From an uncultured Carnobacterium sp. (GTDB lineage Bacteria; Bacillota; Bacilli; Lactobacillales; Aerococcaceae): 29,046 nucleotides of DNA. The translations under genes were made by a program, and so were the position numbers. Each line of letters begins with the position of its first letter. The stretch's first letter is position 1. The stretch is from assembly GCA_937976325.1 (NCBI GenBank), contig CALJSD010000079.1:1-29046 (forward strand). The letters run 5' to 3'. The notes under the pieces were generated by a model, which saw only the letters and a list, made by a program, of their open reading frames with translations, was not told the DNA's origin and made no database searches. Positions 22,910-29,046 of this stretch are shown here, one piece after another.

Positions 22910-24316
22910 ATGAAATACTTTTATCAGCAACTCTTCGGGTTCGTATCCGTTGTGCTGTTGACGATTGCTGCATGTGGAATTCTTTTCTACAACGTAATGA
23001 GTAATAATGTGTATACACAGCGGTCTCAGCAATTGCAGTCGTATGCTAAAGGATTAATTGCGACTGAAATGAGCGATGCGGATATTTATAAGTTGGGTAC
23101 CATTTTACGCGAGGAAAATGTCAGTATAGCGATGTTTAATGAAAACAACGCGATGACTTATCCATCCAGTAGTTTAGATACAAAATCTGCACTGTCAGAG
23201 GATGAATTAAACCACTTAAAAAATGGTGCTGCGATTAACTTGAAAGAAGTTCAAATGAACTTTACCGGAGAAGCCGTAGATAACTTAATCACGGTATACT
23301 ATCCCATTATTAAAAATGGACAGTATAAAGGATACGTGGCTTTAGCCAGCCCAATGAGTCGTATTCAAACCGAAGTGCGCGAACTTCGTAACTCGATGTT
23401 TATCGCGTTCGGTACGGCGATTATCATTGGAGTTATGATGAGTTTTGTCTTTGCAAACTATCAAACACGCCGTATCAACAAGTTGCGTAAAGCGACGCAT
23501 ATGATCTCGGAAGGGGACTTCGACGTTCAGCTTCCAGTTGAGAGCCGTGACGAGTTTGATGACTTAATGAAAGACTTTAACAGCATGGCGCATTCACTCC
23601 GCGAGTCTGAAAAAGAGGTGGAGCGACAAGAAAATGTCCGCCGCCAATTTATGATGGACGTGGCGCACGAAATGCGTACACCTTTGACAACCATGAATGG
23701 ATTGCTCGATGGATTGAAATACAACATGGTGCCAGAATCTCGCCGTGGACGTTCGCTGGAACTGATTTCTAGCGAAACACAACGATTGATTCGCCTCGTT
23801 AACGAAAACCTCGACTACGAAAAGATTCGTTCGAACCAAATTGTATTAGTCCAACATCGTTTTGCAGGAATTGGAGCCATCCAAACCGTTGTAGAACAAA
23901 TTCGCGAATTAGCGAAAGTAAAAAACAATACATTGCGCTATGAATGCGATAAAGACTTCAGCGTCTATGCCGACTATGACCGATTTGTCCAAATCTTGGT
24001 GAACATCACAAAGAACGCGAACCAATTTACGGATAACGGGGAGATCTTAGTGAAGGCGTGGAACGAAGGTAAAAAAGCGATTGTCGAAATTTCAGATACG
24101 GGTATCGGAATTGACGAGAGCGAAATCAAAGAAATCTGGGAACGTTTCTACAAAGCAGACGTTTCAAGAAAGAGCACGAAGTACGGAGAAAGTGGCCTAG
24201 GCCTTGCGATTGTGAAGTCGCTTGTGGATAGTCACCACGGTAAAATCTCTGTGAAGAGTGAAGTCGGCAAGGGAACAACCTTTAGAGTCGTATTCCCTGG
24301 CGAAAGTGAATTGTAA
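22910..24316 (+). CDS. Sensor histidine kinase (HAMP-HisKA-HATPase)
   Basis: This 468-residue protein has membrane helix 1 at about 8-29, an extracellular domain of about 130 residues, and helix 2 at about 163-184. A HAMP domain follows (185-237), then HisKA with the phosphorylated His253 in DVAHEMRTPLTTMNGLLDGL. The HATPase domain shows N-box NITKNANQF, G1 DTGIGIDE, and G2 GESGLGLAIVKSL. It is the probable partner of the response regulator 3 bases upstream. The extracellular domain resembles the small PAS/Cache-like sensor domains of this class, but no ligand can be named. VanZ and a methyltransferase gene follow. Confidence 0.95.
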   Translation: MKYFYQQLFGFVSVVLLTIAACGILFYNVMSNNVYTQRSQQLQSYAKGLIATEMSDADIYKLGTILREENVSIAMFNENNAMTYPSSSLDTKSALSEDELNHLKNGAAINLKEVQMNFTGEAVDNLITVYYPIIKNGQYKGYVALASPMSRIQTEVRELRNSMFIAFGTAIIIGVMMSFVFANYQTRRINKLRKATHMISEGDFDVQLPVESRDEFDDLMKDFNSMAHSLRESEKEVERQENVRRQFMMDVAHEMRTPLTTMNGLLDGLKYNMVPESRRGRSLELISSETQRLIRLVNENLDYEKIRSNQIVLVQHRFAGIGAIQTVVEQIRELAKVKNNTLRYECDKDFSVYADYDRFVQILVNITKNANQFTDNGEILVKAWNEGKKAIVEISDTGIGIDESEIKEIWERFYKADVSRKSTKYGESGLGLAIVKSLVDSHHGKISVKSEVGKGTTFRVVFPGESEL

Positions 24317-24345
24317 TTTAAGGAGAACGAACAAGGAGGAAGAAC

Positions 24346-24957
24346 ATGTATTTACTTGGCCCATTCTATCAATGGCTAGTCCAATTATTTGATGGGCGAG
24401 TGAATCACCTTCCACTTGTTCGTTTGTTTATTTTCAGTGTAGACCACGCAATCATCCTGTTTCTCGGATGGCTGATCGTTTGGTCTATTTATTTATTCTC
24501 ACGGAAAAAAGGCGAAATCGTATGGAAGTGGGAACTCTACCGAAATTTATTTATCTTCTATATTATATTGCTCGCGCAGCTTACGATTTTCAGAAGCACG
24601 AGCGAGACGTTTACGCTACAAGTCGTTTCTCATCCGCTCTCAGATATTATGTGGGTGCCGTTTGTCGATAGTATTAAATTATTTATGCAAGGTTCGGTCT
24701 TTGCAGCGTATTATAATGTAGTAGGAAATATCGTGTGGTTTATGCCACTTGGATTTTTCTGCGGTTTGCTCTATGGAAAACAAAAAGGACACTCTCGTTC
24801 ACTCTGGTACGGGTTCTGGACCTCTTTTGCCATCGAGTTCTTTCAATTTATCTTTTATACAGGAGTCAGCCATATCGACGACATTCTCTGTAATGTTCTA
24901 GGAAGTTGGCTTGGATTTCTGTTGTATCGTGCCATTATGAAATGGAGGGGAAAATAA
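24346..24957 (+). CDS. VanZ-like family membrane protein
   Basis: This 203-residue protein has about five membrane segments (near 23-48, 64-84, 120-140, 147-165, 172-195). The motifs NVVGNIVWFMPLGFFCGLLY and 'FAIEFFQFIFYTGVSHIDDILCNVLGSWLG' are the VanZ signature, with conserved Asn, Pro, Glu and Asp residues. VanZ confers low-level teicoplanin resistance in the vanA cluster, but most chromosomal family members have no proven role. AAGGAGGAAGAAC precedes the ATG. It starts 29 bases after the kinase gene and ends 3 bases before the methyltransferase, suggesting one transcript. Confidence 0.85.
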   Translation: MYLLGPFYQWLVQLFDGRVNHLPLVRLFIFSVDHAIILFLGWLIVWSIYLFSRKKGEIVWKWELYRNLFIFYIILLAQLTIFRSTSETFTLQVVSHPLSDIMWVPFVDSIKLFMQGSVFAAYYNVVGNIVWFMPLGFFCGLLYGKQKGHSRSLWYGFWTSFAIEFFQFIFYTGVSHIDDILCNVLGSWLGFLLYRAIMKWRGK

Positions 24958-24960
24958 TCT

Positions 24961-26151
24961 ATGGGAACAATCATCGTGAAACAAAAAGCAGCGGGATTGA
25001 TTAAAAAAGGAAGTCCACTGATCAGTCAGATGGACCTAGCGCAAGAACTTCGCGCAGATGAAGGCGAAGTAGTAAAAGTTGTTGACCAACAACATCGCTT
25101 CTTAGGGATGGCCTATGTGGGATTCCAAAATAAGGGAGTTGCGTGGGTGTATAGCCGCGAGGAAGATGAAGCATTGGATGATGCGTTCTTTAGCGGCATC
25201 TTCAAGACGGCGTTCGAAAACCGCCATGCGCTATTACATTCGGAGGATACGACGACTTTCCGTCTCTTTAATGGAGAGGGCGACGGCTTTGGAGGCGTGA
25301 CAATCGACTGGTATGACAGTTTTATCGTGGTCTCTTGGTATAGCGAAGGCGTTTATCATTACCGCGACCTGATTTTGACGCAGGCGCTTGCTTCATTTGA
25401 AGGTGTGAAGGGTGTCTATGAAAAAATTCGTTTCAAGAATGAAGCGGACTTGCCAGAAAGCCAGTTTGTCGGCGGGGCAGAAGCACCAGAACCATTAATC
25501 GTATTGGAGAATGGTGTTAAATACGCAACTTATATGAATGAAGGATTGATGACGGGTATCTTCCTAGATCAACGGGAGGTGCGCGAAACGATTCGCCAGC
25601 GTTACAGTGCAGGACGTACCGTATTAAATACTTTCAGTTATACCGGTGCGTTCTCTGTGGCGGCAGCGATGGGTGGCGCCGTTAAAACGACCAGCGTGGA
25701 CGTAGCTAACCGCAGTCTCGAGAAGACAAAAGAGCAGTTTTCAGTCAACGGCATTGATCCAGAAACCCAACAAATCTATGTGATGGACGTGTTTGATTAT
25801 TTCAAATACGCCGTGAAGAAACAGTTGAAGTTTGATACGGTCGTGGTCGATCCACCAAGTTTTGCCCGCACTAAGAAGAGAACTTTCTCTGTAGCAAAAG
25901 ACTACGGCAAACTAGTAGCCCAAATAACGCCATTAGTCGCACCAAGAGGAACGCTCGTGTTATCCACGAATGCTGCGAATGTGAGTGAATCTCAATTCCA
26001 ACAAATGATTGAGAAAGGCATCCGGGAAGCAGAAGGCAATCGCAAGTTCCGCATTGTCTTGAAAAAAGGATTGCCAAGCGATTTTGCAGTCCCAGTAGCC
26101 ACACCGCTAAGCGATTATCTCAAAGTTTTCTTTATTGAATTTAACAACTAG
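24961..26151 (+). CDS. Class I SAM-dependent rRNA methyltransferase (RlmI/YwbD-like)
   Basis: This 396-residue protein has an N-terminal PUA-like domain (about 1-75), an EEHEE-type middle domain (RLFNGEGDGFGGVTIDWYD), and a C-terminal Rossmann methyltransferase. Motif I is VLNTFSYTGAFSVAAAM and the catalytic-region motif is VVVDPPSFARTKKR. The family methylates carbon 5 of a cytosine in 23S rRNA; E. coli RlmI acts on C1962. The exact target is inferred. The ATG follows the VanZ stop by 3 bases, so translation is likely coupled. A perfect palindrome follows the stop codon. Confidence 0.9.
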   Translation: MGTIIVKQKAAGLIKKGSPLISQMDLAQELRADEGEVVKVVDQQHRFLGMAYVGFQNKGVAWVYSREEDEALDDAFFSGIFKTAFENRHALLHSEDTTTFRLFNGEGDGFGGVTIDWYDSFIVVSWYSEGVYHYRDLILTQALASFEGVKGVYEKIRFKNEADLPESQFVGGAEAPEPLIVLENGVKYATYMNEGLMTGIFLDQREVRETIRQRYSAGRTVLNTFSYTGAFSVAAAMGGAVKTTSVDVANRSLEKTKEQFSVNGIDPETQQIYVMDVFDYFKYAVKKQLKFDTVVVDPPSFARTKKRTFSVAKDYGKLVAQITPLVAPRGTLVLSTNAANVSESQFQQMIEKGIREAEGNRKFRIVLKKGLPSDFAVPVATPLSDYLKVFFIEFNN

Positions 26152-26156
26152 CACAA

Positions 26157-26192
26157 CTGCCCGAAATTCACTTATAAGTGAATTTCGGGCAG
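26157..26192 (+). terminator. 36-bp perfect palindrome after the methyltransferase gene
   Basis: CTGCCCGAAATTCACTTA (26157-26174) is followed directly by its exact reverse complement (26175-26192). It begins 5 bases after the stop codon. CTTTCG follows, a poor T-run. It most likely ends the plus-strand operon, and on the minus strand it could stop transcripts coming from def. Confidence 0.7.
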
Positions 26193-26375
26193 CTTTCGTT
26201 CACACCTCACATTCCTTGCATAAACCCCGTCCTTATCGCATTTTCCAGGAACGGGAGGCCGTTAGAGGCACCGACATGTCATGTTCGCACTTTGGCACAA
26301 ATCCCATTGCAACGCGATTTCTAGCAGTTCACTTTTTTGCAAAAAAATCCCATTTTCTTACAAACCACGAAAAAC
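26193..26375. other. Gene-free stretch between palindrome and element B
   Basis: No convincing gene is seen on either strand. A short inverted repeat ACATG-T-CATGT lies near 26274-26284. The 101-codon plus-strand frame covering 26135-26440 starts inside the methyltransferase gene, crosses both palindromes and resembles no family I recognise. Confidence 0.5.
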
Positions 26376-26530
26376 TTGCGGATTTTATAACCACAGCATT
26401 GGGGAAGTGCAACCAATGTGAATTACTGACTCTAGGGTGAAACCCGTAGAGTCAGTTTGAAGCTTGGTAGAGCTTGAGACACAAGGCTCAAGCCGTTGCC
26501 CCATTACAGCTATGATGAAACAATCCGCAA
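26376..26530 (-). repeat. Structured palindromic element, copy B (homologue of copy A, inverted)
   Basis: Read on the minus strand, the element opens TTGCGGATT (complement of 26522-26530) and closes AATCCGCAA (complement of 26376-26384), then GTTTTTCG. The order matches copy A: TAATGGGG, hairpin P2 (26472-26493, 7-bp stem with the 8-base loop CCTTGTGT), AAGCTTCAAA, hairpin P3 (26426-26455, stem CTGACTCTA/TAGAGTCAG with inner GGG/CCC), TAATTCACATT, CCCC. The length is 155 bp, the same as copy A. The P3 sequence is wholly different from copy A yet pairs perfectly. It begins 18 bases after the def stop on the same strand, so it could lie in the def transcript as a 3' structure. Confidence 0.75.
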
Positions 26531-26548
26531 GGATTGGAGTAATCGTAT

Positions 26549-26962
26549 TTAAATGAGCACCCCATCTAAATGATCGATCTCATGTTGGATCACTTGCGCT
26601 GTGAAGTCGGTGAACGTTCCCGTATGCTTCTTGCCGCTCGGGTCGGTGTAGGCTACTTCAATCGTTTGATAGCGCGTCGTCTTCTTCGTGCCCGTATGGC
26701 TCAGACATCCTTCTTCCGTTTCATAGGGCCCCTGCTTTTTCGTAATACGCGGGTTCAGCATCACCAAATCCATCGGTCCAATCGCTACAATAATAATGTT
26801 CTTCTTCACACCAATCATATTCGCCGCCATTCCTACACAACGGTCACGGTTGGCACGAAGCGTGTCTTGCAGGTCGCGGACTACTTGCGCATCAGCTTTT
26901 GGGTCGGCGGGCGTTGATTTTTGGCTTAAGAAGAGTGGGTCTTTCATAATATTTTTTTGCAT
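26549..26962 (-). CDS. def: Short peptide deformylase-family protein
   Basis: This 137-residue protein is shorter than typical deformylases (about 165-185). Motif 2, EGCLS (84-88), gives metal ligand C86. Motif 3, QHEIDH (126-131), gives H127, E128 and H131. Motif 1, normally GxGLAAxQ, reads CVGMAANM (42-49), so the usual glutamine is methionine (M49) and the first glycine is cysteine. Deformylases remove the formyl group from new proteins. With metal ligands and the catalytic Glu intact, activity is plausible but the substrate pocket is atypical. AAAGGAG (26970-26976) overlaps the stop of the TetR gene, so both are probably one transcript. A main deformylase is likely elsewhere in the genome. 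Confidence 0.82.
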   Translation of the reverse strand: MQKNIMKDPLFLSQKSTPADPKADAQVVRDLQDTLRANRDRCVGMAANMIGVKKNIIIVAIGPMDLVMLNPRITKKQGPYETEEGCLSHTGTKKTTRYQTIEVAYTDPSGKKHTGTFTDFTAQVIQHEIDHLDGVLI

Positions 26963-26974
26963 GAGTTTTCTCCT

Positions 26975-27520
26975 TTATACGGTCATTCTTAAAAAGATTT
27001 TTGCGATTTCTTCAGGTGTTTCTACGCCGCCTTTTTGAATCCAGTGGAAGAAAATCGCGCTATTGCTATAGATGAACACTTCTTGCGCGTAATCGTCTGG
27101 CAGCGGATAGACCATCTCGATATTTTTCTTAATCGGTCCAATTTGGCGCGTTAATTCCAGCAGAAAGTCATGGACGAGTTTAGCCGTATAGTTGAAACGA
27201 TTCAAGGTCATCGCGTGAACAAAGTCGAAGTCTTCTTTTAAATACTCGAAGATTTTCACGATACCAGGAAAGGCCTCTTGCTTATTTTTTGGCTGTCCTT
27301 CTTTTAATAGGATCAAGATGTTTTGTAAAATCTCGTCGATGAGCTTGTCCATCATATCGAATTTATCGACGTAATGGAGATAAAACGTTCCGCGGTTCAC
27401 GCCGGCTTCTTTAGTGATGTCGCTGACGCTAATGGCTTCGAAGTCTTTTTCTCTCAGTAATCGGGTGAGTGCGGCTTTTAAATCGCTTTTCGTTGTGGTT
27501 TTGCGTTTTTGGGTCGTCAT
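26975..27520 (-). CDS. TetR/AcrR-family transcriptional regulator
   Basis: This 181-residue protein has an N-terminal helix-turn-helix at about 12-55: LKAALTRLLREKDFEAISVS, DITKEAGVNRGTFYLHYVDKFDMMDKLIDE. The pattern 'T..AGV.RGTFY.HY..K' is diagnostic. The C-terminal part resembles the DhaS-type regulator domain, and its ligand is unknown. It is divergent from the ABC transporter genes, with two matching palindromes in the intervening 137 bp, and very likely represses both directions. The deformylase gene follows within 12 bases of its stop. Confidence 0.9.
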   Translation of the reverse strand: MTTQKRKTTTKSDLKAALTRLLREKDFEAISVSDITKEAGVNRGTFYLHYVDKFDMMDKLIDEILQNILILLKEGQPKNKQEAFPGIVKIFEYLKEDFDFVHAMTLNRFNYTAKLVHDFLLELTRQIGPIKKNIEMVYPLPDDYAQEVFIYSNSAIFFHWIQKGGVETPEEIAKIFLRMTV

Positions 27521-27541
27521 TATTTACACTCTTTTCTTAAA

Positions 27542-27625
27542 TCAACACATTGTTGAGTATTGTGTATTGTTTTTTCACTAGGCCTATTATAAAGTAGATA
27601 CGAGAAAGAATCAACACGGTGTTCA
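27542..27625. promoter_or_regulatory. Paired palindromic operators between the TetR gene and the ABC transporter
   Basis: TCAACACATTGTTGA (27542-27556) and TCAACACGGTGTTCA (27611-27625) fit one pattern, TCAACACNNTGTTNA. One lies 22 bases before the TetR start and the other 33 bases before the ABC start. A partial third copy (TTAACAGCGTTGA, 27627-27639) follows. TATTATAAAG at 27585-27594 is the likely -10 region of the ABC promoter. Binding by the adjacent TetR protein is inferred. Confidence 0.6.
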
Positions 27626-27657
27626 TTTAACAGCGTTGAGAGAAATGAGGGATAGAC

Positions 27658-28359
27658 ATGGCTTATATCGAAATGAAGAATAGCTATAAACGTTATCAAG
27701 TCGGCGATACAGAGATTATCGCGAATAATGATGTGAATTTTGAAATTGAAAAAGGCGAGTTAGTCATTATTTTAGGGGCCAGCGGTGCGGGAAAATCGAC
27801 GGTCCTCAATATTTTAGGAGGCATGGATACCAACGACGATGGGCATGTGTTTGTCGACGGCGTGGACATTTCCGCTTTTGATGAAAAACAACTCACTTAT
27901 TATAGAAGAGATGATGTCGGATTCGTCTTCCAATTTTATAATTTAGTACCGAACTTAACGGCGAAGGAAAATGTGGAACTGGCGGCTGAAATCGTAAAAG
28001 ACGCGCAAGATGCAGAGGAAGCCTTGAAGGCAGTCGGACTTGGGCACCGCATCAATAATTTCCCAGCGCAATTATCGGGTGGGGAACAACAACGTGTCTC
28101 GATTGCACGTGCGGTTGCTAAAAATCCAAAACTATTGCTTTGCGACGAACCAACTGGAGCGCTCGACTACCATACAGGAAAACAAGTGCTTCAAATTTTA
28201 CAAGATATGTCACGTAATCAAGGGGCAACGGTCATTATCGTAACGCATAACTCTGCGCTTGCGCCGATTGCGGACCGCGTGATTTATATGCATGATGCGC
28301 GCGTGAAGAAAATCGAATGTAACCCAAATCCACAAGATATTCAAACGCTTGAATATTAG
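27658..28359 (+). CDS. ABC transporter ATP-binding protein (MacB/LolD type)
   Basis: This 233-residue ATPase has Walker A GASGAGKST (40-48), a Q-loop (FVFQFYNLVP), signature LSGGEQQRVSIARA (139-152), Walker B LLLCDEPTGALD (159-170, catalytic E164) and the H-loop VTHN. The short length and sequence fit partners of FtsX-like permeases, which act in mechanotransmission, lipoprotein release or peptide resistance and are not classical importers. It is preceded by GAGGGATAGAC and followed after 14 bases by the permease. Regulation by the divergent TetR protein is likely. Confidence 0.93.
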   Translation: MAYIEMKNSYKRYQVGDTEIIANNDVNFEIEKGELVIILGASGAGKSTVLNILGGMDTNDDGHVFVDGVDISAFDEKQLTYYRRDDVGFVFQFYNLVPNLTAKENVELAAEIVKDAQDAEEALKAVGLGHRINNFPAQLSGGEQQRVSIARAVAKNPKLLLCDEPTGALDYHTGKQVLQILQDMSRNQGATVIIVTHNSALAPIADRVIYMHDARVKKIECNPNPQDIQTLEY

Positions 28360-28373
28360 AAGGGGTGCAGACA

Positions 28374-29046
28374 GTGAAAAAGAAGACATTAAACAAGGAT
28401 ATCCGCAACTCGCTTCGCCAGTCGAAGGGACGCTTCCTTTCGATTATGCTCCTCATGATGCTGGGGGCGTTCAGTTTGGTCGGGTTGAAAGTATCGGGTC
28501 CGGATATTGAAGATACCTTGAACAGCTATATGGAAACTGCCAACGCTGCCGATTTATTCGTGGTGGCGGGCTACGGGTTAAGCGGCGAAGACCAAGCCGA
28601 GATCAAACAAGAGAACGCCGATGTAGAGTTTGGCTATTTTGCCGATACGGTTGTTGGTGATACGCCGAACGCGATTCGTGTATTCTCACAGACGACCGAT
28701 ATTTCAACGTTCGAGTTGGTGAGTGGCGAGTTTCCAACAGCCGCAAACGAAGTGGCGCTTGCCGAAACGATGGCGGATCAATACAAGATTGGCGACACGA
28801 TTCGTTTGAATGAATCCGGAAGTTCTACTCTACTAAAAGAGCATGAATTTACGATTACAGGTTTTGTGAACTCCAGCGAGATTCTCTCGAAGACGATTAA
28901 GGGCGTGTCGAGTGCGGGGAGCGGCGACCTTAGCGGGTTTGCCGTAGTGCCAAAAGACGCATTCGATTCTGAAGTGTATACGATTGCGCGTCTTCGTTAT
29001 CCGGATTTGCGAAAATGGAAAACAACGAGCCGTGAATACTCGGATA
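28374..29046 (+). CDS. FtsX-like ABC permease, 5' part only
   Basis: The frame opens at GTG 28374, with AAGGGGTG at about 28360-28367, and runs past the window end, giving 224 full codons. The start is MKKKTLNKDIRNSLRQSKGR, followed by a membrane helix (FLSIMLLMMLGAFSLVGL, about 21-38). A long extracytoplasmic domain of the MacB periplasmic-core type follows (VSGPDIEDTLNSYMETANAADLFVV and onward, including ISTFELVSGEFPTAANEVAL). No stop is reached. The full protein is expected to be a large permease with FtsX domains at its later part. It pairs with the ATPase immediately upstream. The substrate cannot be named. Confidence 0.9.
   Translation, partial: MKKKTLNKDIRNSLRQSKGRFLSIMLLMMLGAFSLVGLKVSGPDIEDTLNSYMETANAADLFVVAGYGLSGEDQAEIKQENADVEFGYFADTVVGDTPNAIRVFSQTTDISTFELVSGEFPTAANEVALAETMADQYKIGDTIRLNESGSSTLLKEHEFTITGFVNSSEILSKTIKGVSSAGSGDLSGFAVVPKDAFDSEVYTIARLRYPDLRKWKTTSREYSD

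Noticed and set aside
26135..26440. 101-codon plus-strand frame after the methyltransferase gene
   Set aside because: It starts within the methyltransferase coding region and crosses the 36-bp palindrome and element B; no recognisable domain.
1..29046. CRISPR array, prophage genes or transposase
   Set aside because: No regularly spaced repeats, integrase, transposase or phage structural genes are visible anywhere in the window.

Overview
The window looks like a chromosomal segment of a low-to-moderate-GC Lactobacillales bacterium (Enterococcus/Carnobacterium-like). This rests on gene content and order: parB-DUF951-ychF, gltX, cysE-cysS-mrnC-rlmB-yacP, a separate-subunit oxaloacetate decarboxylase, Shine-Dalgarno sites of the AAGGAGG type, and TATAAT promoters. 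I do not assign a genus. Sequence searches could not be run, so family names rest on motifs that are visible in the translated sequence.

Layout. 1-5025 (+): end of parB, a DUF951 zinc-ribbon-like protein, ychF, a DUF1129 membrane protein, a large DUF2207 membrane protein with a Gly/Ser tail, and an O-methyltransferase. 5095-6570 (+): gltX with a strong terminator. 6630-7040: a gene-free stretch with a structured palindromic element (copy A). 7042-10070 (-): citG, a GntR-family regulator (citO-like) and a CitMHS-type citrate carrier (citM). 10405-18168 (+), divergent: a complete citrate fermentation operon of oadH-like, oadD (biotin carrier), oadB, a 45-residue OadG-like membrane peptide, citC, citD, citE, citF, citX and oadA. 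18276-22062 (+): cysE, cysS, mrnC, rlmB and a yacP-like NYN nuclease. 22199-26151 (+): an OmpR-type response regulator, its histidine kinase, a VanZ-like protein and an RlmI-like rRNA methyltransferase. 26152-26548: a perfect 36-bp palindrome and a second structured element (copy B). 26549-27520 (-): a short peptide deformylase and a TetR-family regulator. 27658-end (+): an ABC ATPase and the start of its FtsX-like permease.

How it works together. Citrate enters through CitM. CitDEF, matured by CitG, CitX and CitC, cleaves it to acetate and oxaloacetate. The OAD complex then decarboxylates oxaloacetate to pyruvate, transferring the carboxyl group from OadA to biotin on OadD and releasing CO2 through the Na+ pump OadB. 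The GntR regulator lies in the minus-strand citrate group and probably controls both arms from the 334-bp divergent region. The whole module sits between gltX and cysE, genes that are neighbours in many Firmicutes, and cysE has its own extended -10 promoter.

The most unusual observation is a pair of homologous, oppositely oriented 155-bp elements (6666-6820 and 26376-26530). They share single-stranded blocks, while one internal hairpin has a completely different sequence but the same pairing. This is the signature of a structured RNA or of a mobile palindromic repeat that encodes one. I could not match it to a known family.
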